A stretch of DNA of 40,858 nt. Source: Acetobacteraceae bacterium (GTDB lineage: Bacteria; Pseudomonadota; Alphaproteobacteria; Acetobacterales; Acetobacteraceae). Below, one piece after another: positions 17,082 through 25,869 of the stretch. Numbering within the stretch: the stretch's first letter is position 1; each line of letters begins with the position of its first letter. Under the pieces are notes generated by a model. It was not told where the DNA came from, made no database searches, and was given only the letters and a program-made list of their open reading frames with translations. The translations under genes were made by a program, and so were the position numbers. Location: the NCBI GenBank assembly GCA_031291795.1, contig JARLIJ010000073.1, positions 1 through 40,858 of the forward strand. The letters run 5' to 3'.

Positions 17082-18278
17082 ATGACACCGATCGGCTATA
17101 TCGACGCGTTCACCCGGTTCCATGTCGACGGCTGGGCTGCGGACCAGGACAATTGGGGCGGCACGGTCAAGATCACGATCTTCGTGAATGGCGAGGAAGT
17201 CCACACGATGGAAGCGGACCACCTCCGGGCACAGTTGGATCAGGTTGGTCCCGGCGCCACCGGACGTTATGCTTTCAGCCATTATTTTGAGTCACCGCTG
17301 TCGCCATATCGGCGCAACGAGATCGCCATCAAGGTCGCCTCGACCGACTGTTTTCTGAAGGGTGCAACGCTTACGACCATAGAGCCGATCGAGGCGGAGG
17401 ACGCCGGGGATCAGTTCCGACCCCAGGCGCCGATCCTCCTATCGACCATGGGGCGTTCCGGGTCGACATTGCTGATGGCCGTCCTGGCACAGCATCCCCA
17501 AATCGTGGTCGCCGGGCAGCGCCCGTTCGAGGTCGAGATGGGCTGCTATTATGCCCACGCCCTCCGCGCCCTGACGGCGGCCGGGGATCATCGGCGGTCG
17601 TTGCGTGCTGACAAAATCACCGCAAGCGAGGGGCGATTTCATCTCGGATTCAATCCTTATTTTGAGCCGTCATTCGGGGCATATTTCCGCGACCCGAAGA
17701 CCCTGCCAGAGTTCATTAATAAACGGGTCTCAGGCAGACTGGTAACTGCATTTCGGGGAATCATTCTCGACTATTATCAAACAGTGGCCAGCGACCAAGA
17801 TAAATCCTATCCGCTATATTTCGCGGAAAAGAGTCTTCCTGAGGACGACGCCCGGCTTGGCGTCCGGCTTATGTTCCGGAATTGCAAGGAGATTGCATTG
17901 GTGCGCGACCTGCGTGATGCACTCTGTTCGTTCATGGCATTCGGGAACCTCTCATTCCAGGAGTCGCTGGACGACCTGAGAAGTTCCTCCGCTCGGTTTC
18001 TCGAGATCGCTGCGAATCCCGATCCGGGCATCCACTTCATCCGATACGAGGATCTGGTGCTGCAGCAACGCGAGACGCATGCGGCACTGGCCCGCTTCCT
18101 CGGGGTCTCGGATTTCCCTTATGACGAGCAGCGGATGGGGAAATTGTTCGGCGATCATGCGACTACCCGCTCACCGGCCGATTCGATCGGCCGCTGGCGT
18201 AAGGATCTCACCAGCGAGCAACTCGATCAGTGCGGTTTCTTCCAACCGTTCCTGGAACGGTTCGGGTACGCGGTCTGA
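17082..18278 (+). CDS. Sulfotransferase family protein with N-terminal beta-sandwich domain
   Basis: This is a 398-aa protein. Residues about 1-105 form a separate beta-rich domain (GYIDAFTRFHVDGWAAD, VNGEEVHTMEADHLRAQLDQ). It resembles a module found next to glycosyl- and sulfotransferases, with the pattern GxID....GWAxD....R.DL..G.G. The sulfotransferase domain follows. The 5'-phosphosulfate loop STMGRSGSTLL is at 121-131, the 3'-phosphate region IALVRDLRDALCSF at 271-284, and RYEDLV at 321-326. The SIGRWRKDL end at 369-376 is typical. It should move sulfate from PAPS to a glycan or small molecule; the acceptor is unknown. The ATG at 17082 is preferred to the GTG at 17067. The gene stands alone. 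Confidence 0.82.
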   Translation: MTPIGYIDAFTRFHVDGWAADQDNWGGTVKITIFVNGEEVHTMEADHLRAQLDQVGPGATGRYAFSHYFESPLSPYRRNEIAIKVASTDCFLKGATLTTIEPIEAEDAGDQFRPQAPILLSTMGRSGSTLLMAVLAQHPQIVVAGQRPFEVEMGCYYAHALRALTAAGDHRRSLRADKITASEGRFHLGFNPYFEPSFGAYFRDPKTLPEFINKRVSGRLVTAFRGIILDYYQTVASDQDKSYPLYFAEKSLPEDDARLGVRLMFRNCKEIALVRDLRDALCSFMAFGNLSFQESLDDLRSSSARFLEIAANPDPGIHFIRYEDLVLQQRETHAALARFLGVSDFPYDEQRMGKLFGDHATTRSPADSIGRWRKDLTSEQLDQCGFFQPFLERFGYAV

Positions 18279-18442
18279 CGCGACGATCCGGGCCGGCCTC
18301 GCTGCCCCTCACGGGAGTCTGACAGGAGCGGGGCGGGGCTGGAGGGCTCGCGAATCTGTTATAAATGGTGCCGTGGTCCGGCATCCCGAATCGGCTACAG
18401 CCCGCTACCATAGTATGTTGTAACCTCAGAGTGATCGACGCC

Positions 18443-18721
18443 ATGCGCCGCCTTGCACTCCCCCTGGCCGGCATGATTTTGCTCGCCGGCTGCGGCCAAC
18501 AGCAGCCCGACCGCGAGACGGGTGGTGCCGCGACTGGTGCGTCCACCGGCGCGGTCATTGGGCTGGTTGGCGGCCCGGTTGGCGTCGTTGCGGGAGCTCT
18601 GATCGGCGCCGGCGCCGGCGCAGCAACCGGCGCCGCTGTGGGGCCAGAACACCTCAACCTCGGGCCGCCGCCCTGGAGTGACACGCAACACACGCAACGC
18701 GCTGCTGACGCATCGCCCTAA
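18443..18721 (+). CDS. Small glycine-zipper lipoprotein
   Basis: This is a 92-aa protein. A lipoprotein signal ends in the lipobox LLAGC with the modified Cys at position 17. The body has alternating Gly/Ala runs (GASTGAVIGLVGGPVGVVAG, ALIGAGAGAATGAAVG), a glycine-zipper membrane segment as in SlyB/YMGG-type proteins. It is predicted to be anchored in the outer membrane. The ATG at 18443 is the natural start for the signal; a GTG at 18431 is four codons upstream. It converges on the CBS gene with a 34-bp gap. Confidence 0.8.
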   Translation: MRRLALPLAGMILLAGCGQQQPDRETGGAATGASTGAVIGLVGGPVGVVAGALIGAGAGAATGAAVGPEHLNLGPPPWSDTQHTQRAADASP

Positions 18722-18755
18722 CTCTCTACCGGCTGCTGCTGAGACGTCCCGGTTG

Positions 18756-19190
18756 TCAGGCCGAACCGGTGACGTAGGCCTTCAGGCTGTCGACCTCGCT
18801 CGCCTGCTGCATGATGCGGGCCTTGACCACGTCGCCAATGCTGATCAGCCCGACCAGCACTTCGCGCTCCAGCACCGGCAAATGCCGGAAGCGCCCGGCG
18901 GTCATCATCTGCATTGCCTCGGCCACGGTAGTGCCCGGGTGTGCGACCTGCACCGCGCGGGTCATGAGCTGACCTGCCGTCATATCCAGCGTACGGACGC
19001 CGTTCGCTGCCAGGCTGCGCACCACGTCGCGCTCGCTCACAATGCCAAGCAACTGGTCCGCTCGATCCATGACCAGGACGGCACCGATCCGGCGTGAGGC
19101 CAGGACTTCGACCAGTTCACCCACAGTCGCGGTGGGCGTCACCGAACTGACCTGATACCCTTTATGCTTGAGGATTGCGGCGACAGTCAT
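18756..19190 (-). CDS. CBS domain pair protein
   Basis: This is a 144-aa protein made of two CBS units: one at about residues 8-65 (VGELVEVLASRRIGAVLVMD, GIVSERDVVRSLA) and one at about 75-135 (MTRAVQVAHPGTTVAEAMQM, GLISIGDVVKARI). CBS pairs bind adenine nucleotides such as AMP, ATP or SAM and act as sensors. Stand-alone proteins of this length are common in alphaproteobacteria, but their targets are mostly unknown. The ATG at 19190 is the family start (MTVAAILKHKG). Confidence 0.9.
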   Translation of the reverse strand: MTVAAILKHKGYQVSSVTPTATVGELVEVLASRRIGAVLVMDRADQLLGIVSERDVVRSLAANGVRTLDMTAGQLMTRAVQVAHPGTTVAEAMQMMTAGRFRHLPVLEREVLVGLISIGDVVKARIMQQASEVDSLKAYVTGSA

Positions 19191-19352
19191 GGCCCGTGCT
19201 CCTTCCCAGTGCACAACGGACCACGATCCGGGTTAACGACCGATAAAGAAAGCCGGGCCGGATCGCGCGCCCGATGCGATTGATCGAGCGATGATGATGC
19301 GCGTTCCGACCCGGGCGATGCAAATATTAGCCGTGCACTGCAGCAAACTGCG

Positions 19353-19526
19353 TCACCAGAGGGTGCTGCCCGCCATCAGCCCCGCGATCAGCAGCACAAC
19401 AAAGACCACGATCGCAATGAAGAACAAGATGCGCGCGATGTCAGCCGAGGCTGCAGCGATTCCGCCGAAACCGAAAATCGCTGCAATAATAGATACGACC
19501 AGGAAGAAAAGAGCGAGCCTTAGCAT
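19353..19526 (-). CDS. DUF1328 small membrane protein (YtjA-like)
   Basis: This is a 57-aa protein with two hydrophobic helices. [20 protein letters not shown], then [20 protein letters not shown], is the standard text of the DUF1328/YtjA family. Such peptides lie in the inner membrane and are often stress-induced; the function is unknown. The ATG at 19526 has GGAGA close upstream. It lies between the CBS gene and the exporter gene on the same strand, each with more than 90 bp of spacer. Confidence 0.9.
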   Translation of the reverse strand: MLRLALFFLVVSIIAAIFGFGGIAAASADIARILFFIAIVVFVVLLIAGLMAGSTLW

Positions 19527-19619
19527 GGAGTTCTCCGTAATTCGAGCAAGGTGCCCGGCAAGCCTGACACTGTAACGCACCCAGCCCGAAACGGAGCCTT
19601 CACACGTCGTTGACGACGA

Positions 19620-21395
19620 TCACTCTGCCGCCACCAGCTTCGGAACGGCCGGAGAAAGTTGAGTCTCCACGAGGTCGGCGAACCGCCCGCGCTTGGCCAG
19701 CAATTCCGCGAAGGTGCCCTGCTCGACGATATGGCCGTTGTCGAACACCAGGATCTCATCGGCGTCGCGCACCGTGGAGAGCCGGTGGGCAATGATGAAG
19801 GTCGTGCGGCCGGTCATCAGGGTCTTCAGGGCACGCCCTACCCGCGCCTCGGTCGCGGCATCCAGTGCGCTGGTCGCCTCGTCCAGGATCAGGATCGGCG
19901 GGTTCTTGATCAGGGCACGCGCGATCGCCAGGCGCTGGCGCTGGCCGCCCGACAGGGTCGCACCGCGCTCGCCGATCATCGTGTCGTAGCCCTGCGGCTG
20001 GCGGATGATGAACTCGTGGGCATCGGCCATGCGGCAGGCGTGCTCGATCTCCTCGTCGGTCGCATCGGAGTTGCCGACGCGGAGGTTGTCGCGGATCGAA
20101 CGGTTGAACAGCAGGCTCTCCTGGAAGACCACGCCGATCTGGCTGCGCAGGCTTTCCAGCGTCACTTCGCGCAGGTCCTGGCCATCGATCGTGATGCGGC
20201 CCTCGGTCGGGTCCCACAGCCGCTGCAGCAGCGCCATGGCGGTCGACTTGCCGGCGCCCGTGTGGCCAACCAAGGCGACGGACGTGCCGTGCTTCGCGGT
20301 AAAGCTCATGTTGCTCAGCACCGGGGCGCCGCCGGGATAGGCGAAGGCCACGTTGTCGAACACGACTTCTCCCCGGGGTGCCCACAGCCGGCGTGCATCA
20401 GGCAGTTCCGGCACGCTGCTCTTGGCGTCCAGCACCGCGAAGAAATCCTCCAGCGACGGCAGCTTGAAGAACAGAGAGGACACAAACGAGGCGGCCGCCT
20501 CCAGACGTCCGATCAGCAGCATGGCGATGCCCATGAAGCTGACGATCTCGCCCACGCTTGCCATGCCCTGGCTGTGCAGCCAGGTGCCGACCACGACGAT
20601 CGTGATCACCGCAAGCGTGCTGGACGCACGGGTCATCACATTTACGAGTGCCCACCAGTTGAGCACCGGAAACTGGTTGCGGATCACCTGCTGGGCGATA
20701 TCGCCGAACAGCCGCGTCTCAGCGGCAAGGCGGGTGAAGGATTGCACGACCATGACGTTGGCCAGCGCGTCCTGCGCGGTGCCGGCCAGGGACGAGTTGA
20801 AGCGCTCCACCCGCCGCTGTGCGGTCTCCGTCTTGCGGATCACCAGCGTCGTGACGGCCAGGAAGATCGCAACCAGCACGATCAGCACCAGCGCCAGCCG
20901 CCAGTTGAGGAACAGCGTCAGCGGCAGCAGCACGACGGCGGACAGTATGGTGGAAAGCTGGTCGCGGAAAAACACCAGCCACGTGCCGAACAGTCCATCG
21001 GTGCCGGTGAGCATGGTCTTGATCAGGCGGCCGGAATGGGTGTCGCCATGGAAGGACAGCGGCAGTGCGAGGACATGGCCGAAATACTTGCCCATCGCTT
21101 TGATGCGGTGGCGATGCGCCAGGCGTTCGGTCTGCAGCGAGACGGCGATGTTCGCGCCGATGCCGGCAACGCCAACCGCGGCCCAGATGCCCAGCAGGGT
21201 GGCTGCCTGCGACCACAGGGCGCTGTGAGCCATCTGGTCGGAGTGCGCCAGCATGTTCACAACCCGGCCAAACAACACCGGGTCGAGGAACTGCAGCCCC
21301 GCCACCATCAGGTTCGCTCCGGCCAGGGCGCCGGCAATACGGATATCGCGGCCCAGCAGACCGAGGACACGACCATAGACTCGCAAGAAGCGCAT
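19620..21395 (-). CDS. ABC exporter, NdvA/ChvA-like (beta-glucan export type)
   Basis: This is a 591-aa fusion of a six-helix membrane domain (residues about 15-310) and an ATPase domain. Walker A is GHTGAGKST, the signature LSGGQRQRLAIARA, Walker B ILILDEATSALD, and the H-loop FIIAHRLST. The opening MRFLRVYGRVLGLLGRDIRI and the length match the NdvA/ChvA exporters of cyclic beta-1,2-glucan. No glucan synthase gene is in the window, so the substrate is inferred only from similarity; another lipid or glycan is possible. The ATG at 21395 has GGGGAAG upstream. Confidence 0.86.
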   Translation of the reverse strand: MRFLRVYGRVLGLLGRDIRIAGALAGANLMVAGLQFLDPVLFGRVVNMLAHSDQMAHSALWSQAATLLGIWAAVGVAGIGANIAVSLQTERLAHRHRIKAMGKYFGHVLALPLSFHGDTHSGRLIKTMLTGTDGLFGTWLVFFRDQLSTILSAVVLLPLTLFLNWRLALVLIVLVAIFLAVTTLVIRKTETAQRRVERFNSSLAGTAQDALANVMVVQSFTRLAAETRLFGDIAQQVIRNQFPVLNWWALVNVMTRASSTLAVITIVVVGTWLHSQGMASVGEIVSFMGIAMLLIGRLEAAASFVSSLFFKLPSLEDFFAVLDAKSSVPELPDARRLWAPRGEVVFDNVAFAYPGGAPVLSNMSFTAKHGTSVALVGHTGAGKSTAMALLQRLWDPTEGRITIDGQDLREVTLESLRSQIGVVFQESLLFNRSIRDNLRVGNSDATDEEIEHACRMADAHEFIIRQPQGYDTMIGERGATLSGGQRQRLAIARALIKNPPILILDEATSALDAATEARVGRALKTLMTGRTTFIIAHRLSTVRDADEILVFDNGHIVEQGTFAELLAKRGRFADLVETQLSPAVPKLVAAE

Positions 21396-21512
21396 CGAAA
21401 CTTCCCCAAGGGACCGTGTGCCCCTTCTGATGGGAAGCAGGATTGCGCCGACCTGTGGCAGCAACAGGGCGGCATCGTGGAAAATGCCGCCCACCTGCAG
21501 AATTCTGTGGGG

Positions 21513-21866
21513 CTACTTTTTTTCGCGTTTGCGCGGGGCTGCCTTCTTGGGGGCCGCGGCCCGCTTCTTCGGCGTAGGTGTCGGTTGCACGTCGCCCTGG
21601 TCGGTAAAACGGGCGGGGAACTCGCCCAGGTTCTGCTGGATGTCGGCCTCCTCGATGCCGGTCTGCCGCGGCGCGTCCGGGTGCGCCTGCGGATTTGGCA
21701 ACTGCCCGGCACCGGGGCTTTCCTCTATCCCGATCAGTTCGCGCGCGCGTTCCCAGTACTCGACATCGCGCCCATGCGGCTTCCCGTCCGCCTCCCACAA
21801 ATGATAAGCGCGCTCGCGGACGCGTTGTTCGCGGGCAGGATCGATTTCCAGTGGATTCTTCGGCAT
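21513..21866 (-). CDS. DUF2934 protein with basic tail
   Basis: This is a 117-aa protein. Residues about 10-45 (REQRVRERAYHLWEADGKPH, then GRDVEYWERARELI) form the DUF2934 helix-turn unit. A low-complexity middle and a Pro/Lys/Ala/Arg-rich tail (about 96-117) could bind nucleic acid or an acidic surface. The function of the family is unknown. The ATG at 21866 has GAGG upstream. It is divergent from nadE, with a 154-bp gap. Confidence 0.85.
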   Translation of the reverse strand: MPKNPLEIDPAREQRVRERAYHLWEADGKPHGRDVEYWERARELIGIEESPGAGQLPNPQAHPDAPRQTGIEEADIQQNLGEFPARFTDQGDVQPTPTPKKRAAAPKKAAPRKREKK

Positions 21867-22020
21867 GGGACCTCACGTCTCATTGGTCAGGGTCTGAGGA
21901 TAACGACATTCCACCCCGCCCGTTACACTTGCTTATAGCATTCCTGCGGGCCGGCGGTCCCGCCATTGGTCGCCGGGGCGGATGGCGGACGCTGCGGATG
22001 CACGCCATAGTGGCGCCACC

Positions 22021-24054
22021 ATGAGCTTCCGATCCCTTTACCGTCACGGCTTCGCGCGCGTCGCCGCCTGCACCACCCGCACGGCACTGGCCGATCCGGC
22101 AACCAATGCCCAGACCGTCCTGGCCATGGCACGGCACTGTCATGCGCAGGCGGTCGCCGTCGCGGTGTTTCCGGAACTGGGCCTGTCCGGCTACGCGATC
22201 AGCGATCTGTTGCAGCAGAGCGCGCTGCTCGATGCGGTCGAGGATGCGATCGGCACGCTGGTCGCCGCGTCCGCCGAACTGATGCCGCTGTTGCTGGTCG
22301 GTGCGCCGCTGCGCCACCAGGGCGCACTCTATAATTGTGCGCTGGCCATCCATCGCGGCCGGCTGCTGGGCGTGGTGCCGAAGATCCACTTGCCGAACTA
22401 TCGCGAATTCTATGAGGCACGGCATTTCGTCAGCGGTGACGGCACGGATGGCGGCATGATCGCGGTCGGGTCGCACACCGCCCCGTTCGGTCCGGACCTG
22501 CTGTTCGCGGCCGAGGACCTGCGTGGCCTCGTGGTGCATGCCGAGATTTGCGAGGATATCTGGATCCCGGCTCCCCCCAGCAGCGATGCGGCGCTGGCGG
22601 GCGCGACCGTGCTGACCAACCTGTCGGCCAGCAACATCACGATCGGCAAGGCCGAGACTCGCCGGCTGCTCTGCCGCTCGCAATCCGCACGCTGTCTGGC
22701 GGCCTACCTCTATGCCGCGGCCGGGGCCGGGGAATCGACGACAGATCTCGCCTGGGACGGCCAGGCCTCGGTGTTCGAGAACGGCGCGACGCTGGCCGAG
22801 ACCGAACGCTTTCCCTCCGCCGACCAAGCCGCGATCGCCGATATCGACCTCGACCTGCTGCGGCAGGAGCGGCTGCAGATGGGCAGCTTCGACACCAATC
22901 GTCGCCGCCACGCCCGGGCATTCCGCCAGATCGGTTTCCGTGTGAGCGCGCCGCGGGAGGATGTCGGCTTCCACCGTCGCGTCGAGCGTTTCCCGTTCGT
23001 CCCCGCCGACGTCACCAGACTCGAGCAGGACTGCTACGAGGCTTATAATATACAGGTGTCCGGCCTGACCCAGCGGCTGCGCGCCACTGGGTTGAAACGC
23101 GTGGTGATCGGCGTGTCGGGCGGCCTCGATTCGACCCAGGCGCTGATCGTTTGCGCCCAGGCGTTCGACCTGCTGGGGCTGCCGCGCGGCAACATCTTCG
23201 CCTACACCATGCCGGGTTTCGCCACCTCCGACCTGACCAAATCGAGCGCCTGGCGCCTCATGAAGTCGCTCGGGGTCAGTGCATCGGAACTCGATATCCG
23301 GCCGACCGCGACGCAGATGCTGACCGATATCGGCCATCCGCACAGGCCCGACAGTCCGGTCTACGACGTGACGTTCGAGAATGTGCAGGCCGGCCTGCGC
23401 ACCGACTACCTGTTCCGGCTGGCGAACCACCACGACGGGATCGTCATCGGCACCGGCGATCTGTCGGAGCTGGCGCTTGGGTGGTGCACCTACGGCGTGG
23501 GTGACCAGATGGCGCACTACAACGTCAACGCCGGGGTGCCCAAGACGCTGATCCAGCATCTGATCCGCTGGGTGATCGGCTCGAAGCAGTTCTCCGACGA
23601 GGTGCTGCAGACGCTGGAGACGATCCTGTCGACCGAGATATCGCCCGAACTGGTGCCGGTCGCCGAGGGCGAGACGCCGCAGAGCACGGAAGCCAAGATC
23701 GGTCCGTACGCGCTGCAGGATTTCACGCTGTTCTACACGCTGCGGTTCGGCTTTCTGCCGTCGAAGATCGCCTTCATGGCGCTGCACGCGTGGGAAGATC
23801 CGTTGCGCGGCGACTGGCCGCCGCATTTTCCGTCCGAACGGCGCAACGCATACGACCTGCCGACGATCCGGCATTGGATGGGCGTGTTCCTGCGCCGGTT
23901 CTTTGCGTTCAGCCAGTTCAAGCGCAGCGCGATGCCGAACGGCCCGAAAGTCAGCGCCGGGGGCTCGCTGTCGCCCCGCGGCGATTGGCGAGCCCCCTCG
24001 GACGGCAATGCGGCCGTCTGGTTGGCAGACCTGGAACGCAATGTTCCGAACTGA
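22021..24054 (+). CDS. nadE: Glutamine-dependent NAD(+) synthetase
   Basis: This is a 677-aa two-domain enzyme of the long type known from Mycobacterium tuberculosis. The N-terminal nitrilase-like glutaminase has the full triad Glu52 (FPELGLSGY), Lys121 (VPKIHLPNY) and Cys177 (AEICEDIW). The C-terminal synthetase has the ATP pyrophosphatase loop SGGLDS at 366-371 and GTGDLSELALGWCTYGVGD further on. It makes NAD from deamido-NAD, ATP and glutamine-derived ammonia as the last step of NAD synthesis. The ATG at 22021 fits the family start. The gene converges on the anion carrier with a 9-bp gap. Confidence 0.96.
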   Translation: MSFRSLYRHGFARVAACTTRTALADPATNAQTVLAMARHCHAQAVAVAVFPELGLSGYAISDLLQQSALLDAVEDAIGTLVAASAELMPLLLVGAPLRHQGALYNCALAIHRGRLLGVVPKIHLPNYREFYEARHFVSGDGTDGGMIAVGSHTAPFGPDLLFAAEDLRGLVVHAEICEDIWIPAPPSSDAALAGATVLTNLSASNITIGKAETRRLLCRSQSARCLAAYLYAAAGAGESTTDLAWDGQASVFENGATLAETERFPSADQAAIADIDLDLLRQERLQMGSFDTNRRRHARAFRQIGFRVSAPREDVGFHRRVERFPFVPADVTRLEQDCYEAYNIQVSGLTQRLRATGLKRVVIGVSGGLDSTQALIVCAQAFDLLGLPRGNIFAYTMPGFATSDLTKSSAWRLMKSLGVSASELDIRPTATQMLTDIGHPHRPDSPVYDVTFENVQAGLRTDYLFRLANHHDGIVIGTGDLSELALGWCTYGVGDQMAHYNVNAGVPKTLIQHLIRWVIGSKQFSDEVLQTLETILSTEISPELVPVAEGETPQSTEAKIGPYALQDFTLFYTLRFGFLPSKIAFMALHAWEDPLRGDWPPHFPSERRNAYDLPTIRHWMGVFLRRFFAFSQFKRSAMPNGPKVSAGGSLSPRGDWRAPSDGNAAVWLADLERNVPN

Positions 24055-24063
24055 GTGGTCCGC

Positions 24064-25554
24064 TTACACGTAGCCCAGCCAGTGCCAGTAGGTGGCACCG
24101 AACAGCATCGCCAGCAGGTAGGCCGAGACCGTCAGCACCAGGCCGGTGCGCACGAAGTCGCGTGCCGCGAACGCACCCATGCCGTAGGCGACGGTGCCTT
24201 GGGGTGAATTCACCGGGAGGACGAAGCCGAAGCTGATGACGAACTGCAGCAGCATGGTTATGCCGATGACGCTGAGCCCCGGCGTGTGAACCTTCTGCAG
24301 CACTGCGATCAGGATCGGGATCATCGCGGCGGCAAGGGCCGTTGCGCTGGCGAAGCCCAGGTGGATGACGATCAGGAACGCCGCCAGCACTGCGAGAATT
24401 GCCAGCGAGCCCAGCTGGTTGAGCGCGAAGCCGGAGACGATCAGGTCGGCGAGCCAGGCGGCGGCCTTGGTTTGCAGCAGGGCCGTCCCGAGGCTGATGC
24501 CGACGCCGAACAGCACCACGGTGCCCCACGGGATGCGCCGCTGAGCCTCGTTCCAGGTCATCACGCCGATCCCCGGCATGAACAGCAGTGCGACGGCGGC
24601 AGTCGTGGTGGTGGCGCTGTCGAACGGATGCAGGATCTGTTCGGTGGACCAGAAGCAGAGCAGGATCAGGCTCACGGCGAGTAACCGCTTCTCCTTTCCG
24701 CTCATTGGTCCAAGGGCCGCGAGCGAACGGTCGATCGCAGCCTGGCCGCCTGGGAGGGCAGTTGCCTCGGCTGGCAGCATCAGCATCATGATGCCGTACA
24801 GGATAGCGGACAGCGCGATCGAGAACGGTGCCGCAGCGATCAGCCAGTCGAGCCAGGAGATATCCTGCCCGAGCATGCGCTGGATGAAGCCGATGGCGAT
24901 CAGATTCTGCGCCGCCGCGGTCTTCACGCCGACGTTCCACACGCCGATCGCCTGCACGGTGGTGATCAGCAGAAGGGAGGCAAAGCGGCTGTTTCGCTCC
25001 AGCCCGAAGGCCAGGACGATGCCCATCATGATCGGCACGACGGCGGCGGCGCGGGCGGTGGCGCTAGGCACCAGGAAGCTGAGGACGACGGTGACCAGGA
25101 TACCGCCGATCACGACACGGCTGACGCGGGCGCCAACCAGCGACAGGATCAGCAGCGCGATGCGGCGGTCGAGGCCGGTGATGGTCATCGCCGCGGCAAG
25201 AAACAGGGCGGCGGCGACCAGGGTCAGTGCCGTGTTGCCGAAGCCGCTAACCGCCAGGGTCAATCCCTGGGCGGTGCCCATCATGACGGCCGGCTTGAGC
25301 GGGTCCGGGGCGGTGCCGAGCAGGAAGGCCATGAGGGCGGCGATGACGATAGCGCTGATGGCGTAGTCGACCGCCTCGGTCACCCAGACGACGATGGCAA
25401 AGGCGAACACCGCCAGCATGCGGTGGCCCGCGACCGGCAGTCCCGGGAACTCAGGGAGTGCCAGTACGGCGACCAGCACCACGATGCCGAGCAGGAGTGG
25501 CCAGAGTTTGGTGTCGGCTTTTATCGGTTTGATGGCGAGAGTGGTCGCAGACAC
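24064..25554 (-). CDS. DASS/SLC13 family anion:sodium or anion antiporter
   Basis: This is a 496-aa membrane protein with about 12 segments. The two family signature regions are VVLSFLVPSATARAAAVVPI (about residues 158-177) and FVLPVNSPQGTVAYGMG (about 449-465), placed symmetrically as in the DASS fold. The family carries di- and tricarboxylates or sulfate. Position back to back with an ACS-type carrier suggests organic acid uptake, but the ligand is not clear. The start at 25554 is a GTG. Confidence 0.88.
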   Translation of the reverse strand: MSATTLAIKPIKADTKLWPLLLGIVVLVAVLALPEFPGLPVAGHRMLAVFAFAIVVWVTEAVDYAISAIVIAALMAFLLGTAPDPLKPAVMMGTAQGLTLAVSGFGNTALTLVAAALFLAAAMTITGLDRRIALLILSLVGARVSRVVIGGILVTVVLSFLVPSATARAAAVVPIMMGIVLAFGLERNSRFASLLLITTVQAIGVWNVGVKTAAAQNLIAIGFIQRMLGQDISWLDWLIAAAPFSIALSAILYGIMMLMLPAEATALPGGQAAIDRSLAALGPMSGKEKRLLAVSLILLCFWSTEQILHPFDSATTTTAAVALLFMPGIGVMTWNEAQRRIPWGTVVLFGVGISLGTALLQTKAAAWLADLIVSGFALNQLGSLAILAVLAAFLIVIHLGFASATALAAAMIPILIAVLQKVHTPGLSVIGITMLLQFVISFGFVLPVNSPQGTVAYGMGAFAARDFVRTGLVLTVSAYLLAMLFGATYWHWLGYV

Positions 25555-25869
25555 AGCACGGTCTCCCGGACGTTCTGCGGGATAGATTACTCGCCGGTAA
25601 GCGGTTCGTGTTTGACCTGTATCAATGGCACAAGCGTTCTGGAGATTTTCATATTTCGTAGATTCGCGCAGGAGGCGGCGTGATTTTTAAGGTCAGCCAC
25701 TCCACATCGGTCACTTCGCACGCAAGCGCACGTTGGTCCGGCGTTTCCATCGACATTCGCCGAGGAGGCATGTGTCTGGCACAATTCTGATGCGGGTCAC
25801 ACGCAATCCATGTCTGCCCGCCCCGTTCTATTACGAACGAAACTTTCTGTACCAAGGGGAACGGTCCAA
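25555..25869. other. Divergent intergenic region between two anion carriers
   Basis: These 315 bp separate the DASS gene (minus) from the MFS gene (plus). The stretch is AT-richer than the genes and should hold both promoters. TGGCAC occurs twice (25627 and 25776) but lacks a correctly spaced GC for a sigma-54 site. No RNA gene or terminator is recognised. Confidence 0.5.

Noticed and set aside
19659-21938. 759-codon plus-strand frame opposite the NdvA-like exporter and DUF2934 gene
   Set aside because: Composition of an antisense shadow; both minus-strand genes are clear.
21880-23874. 664-codon minus-strand frame opposite nadE
   Set aside because: No recognisable domain, and nadE has its full set of catalytic motifs.
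25627-25792. TGGCAC sequences as sigma-54 promoters between the two anion carriers
   Set aside because: The downstream GC element is missing or two bases too far in both cases.
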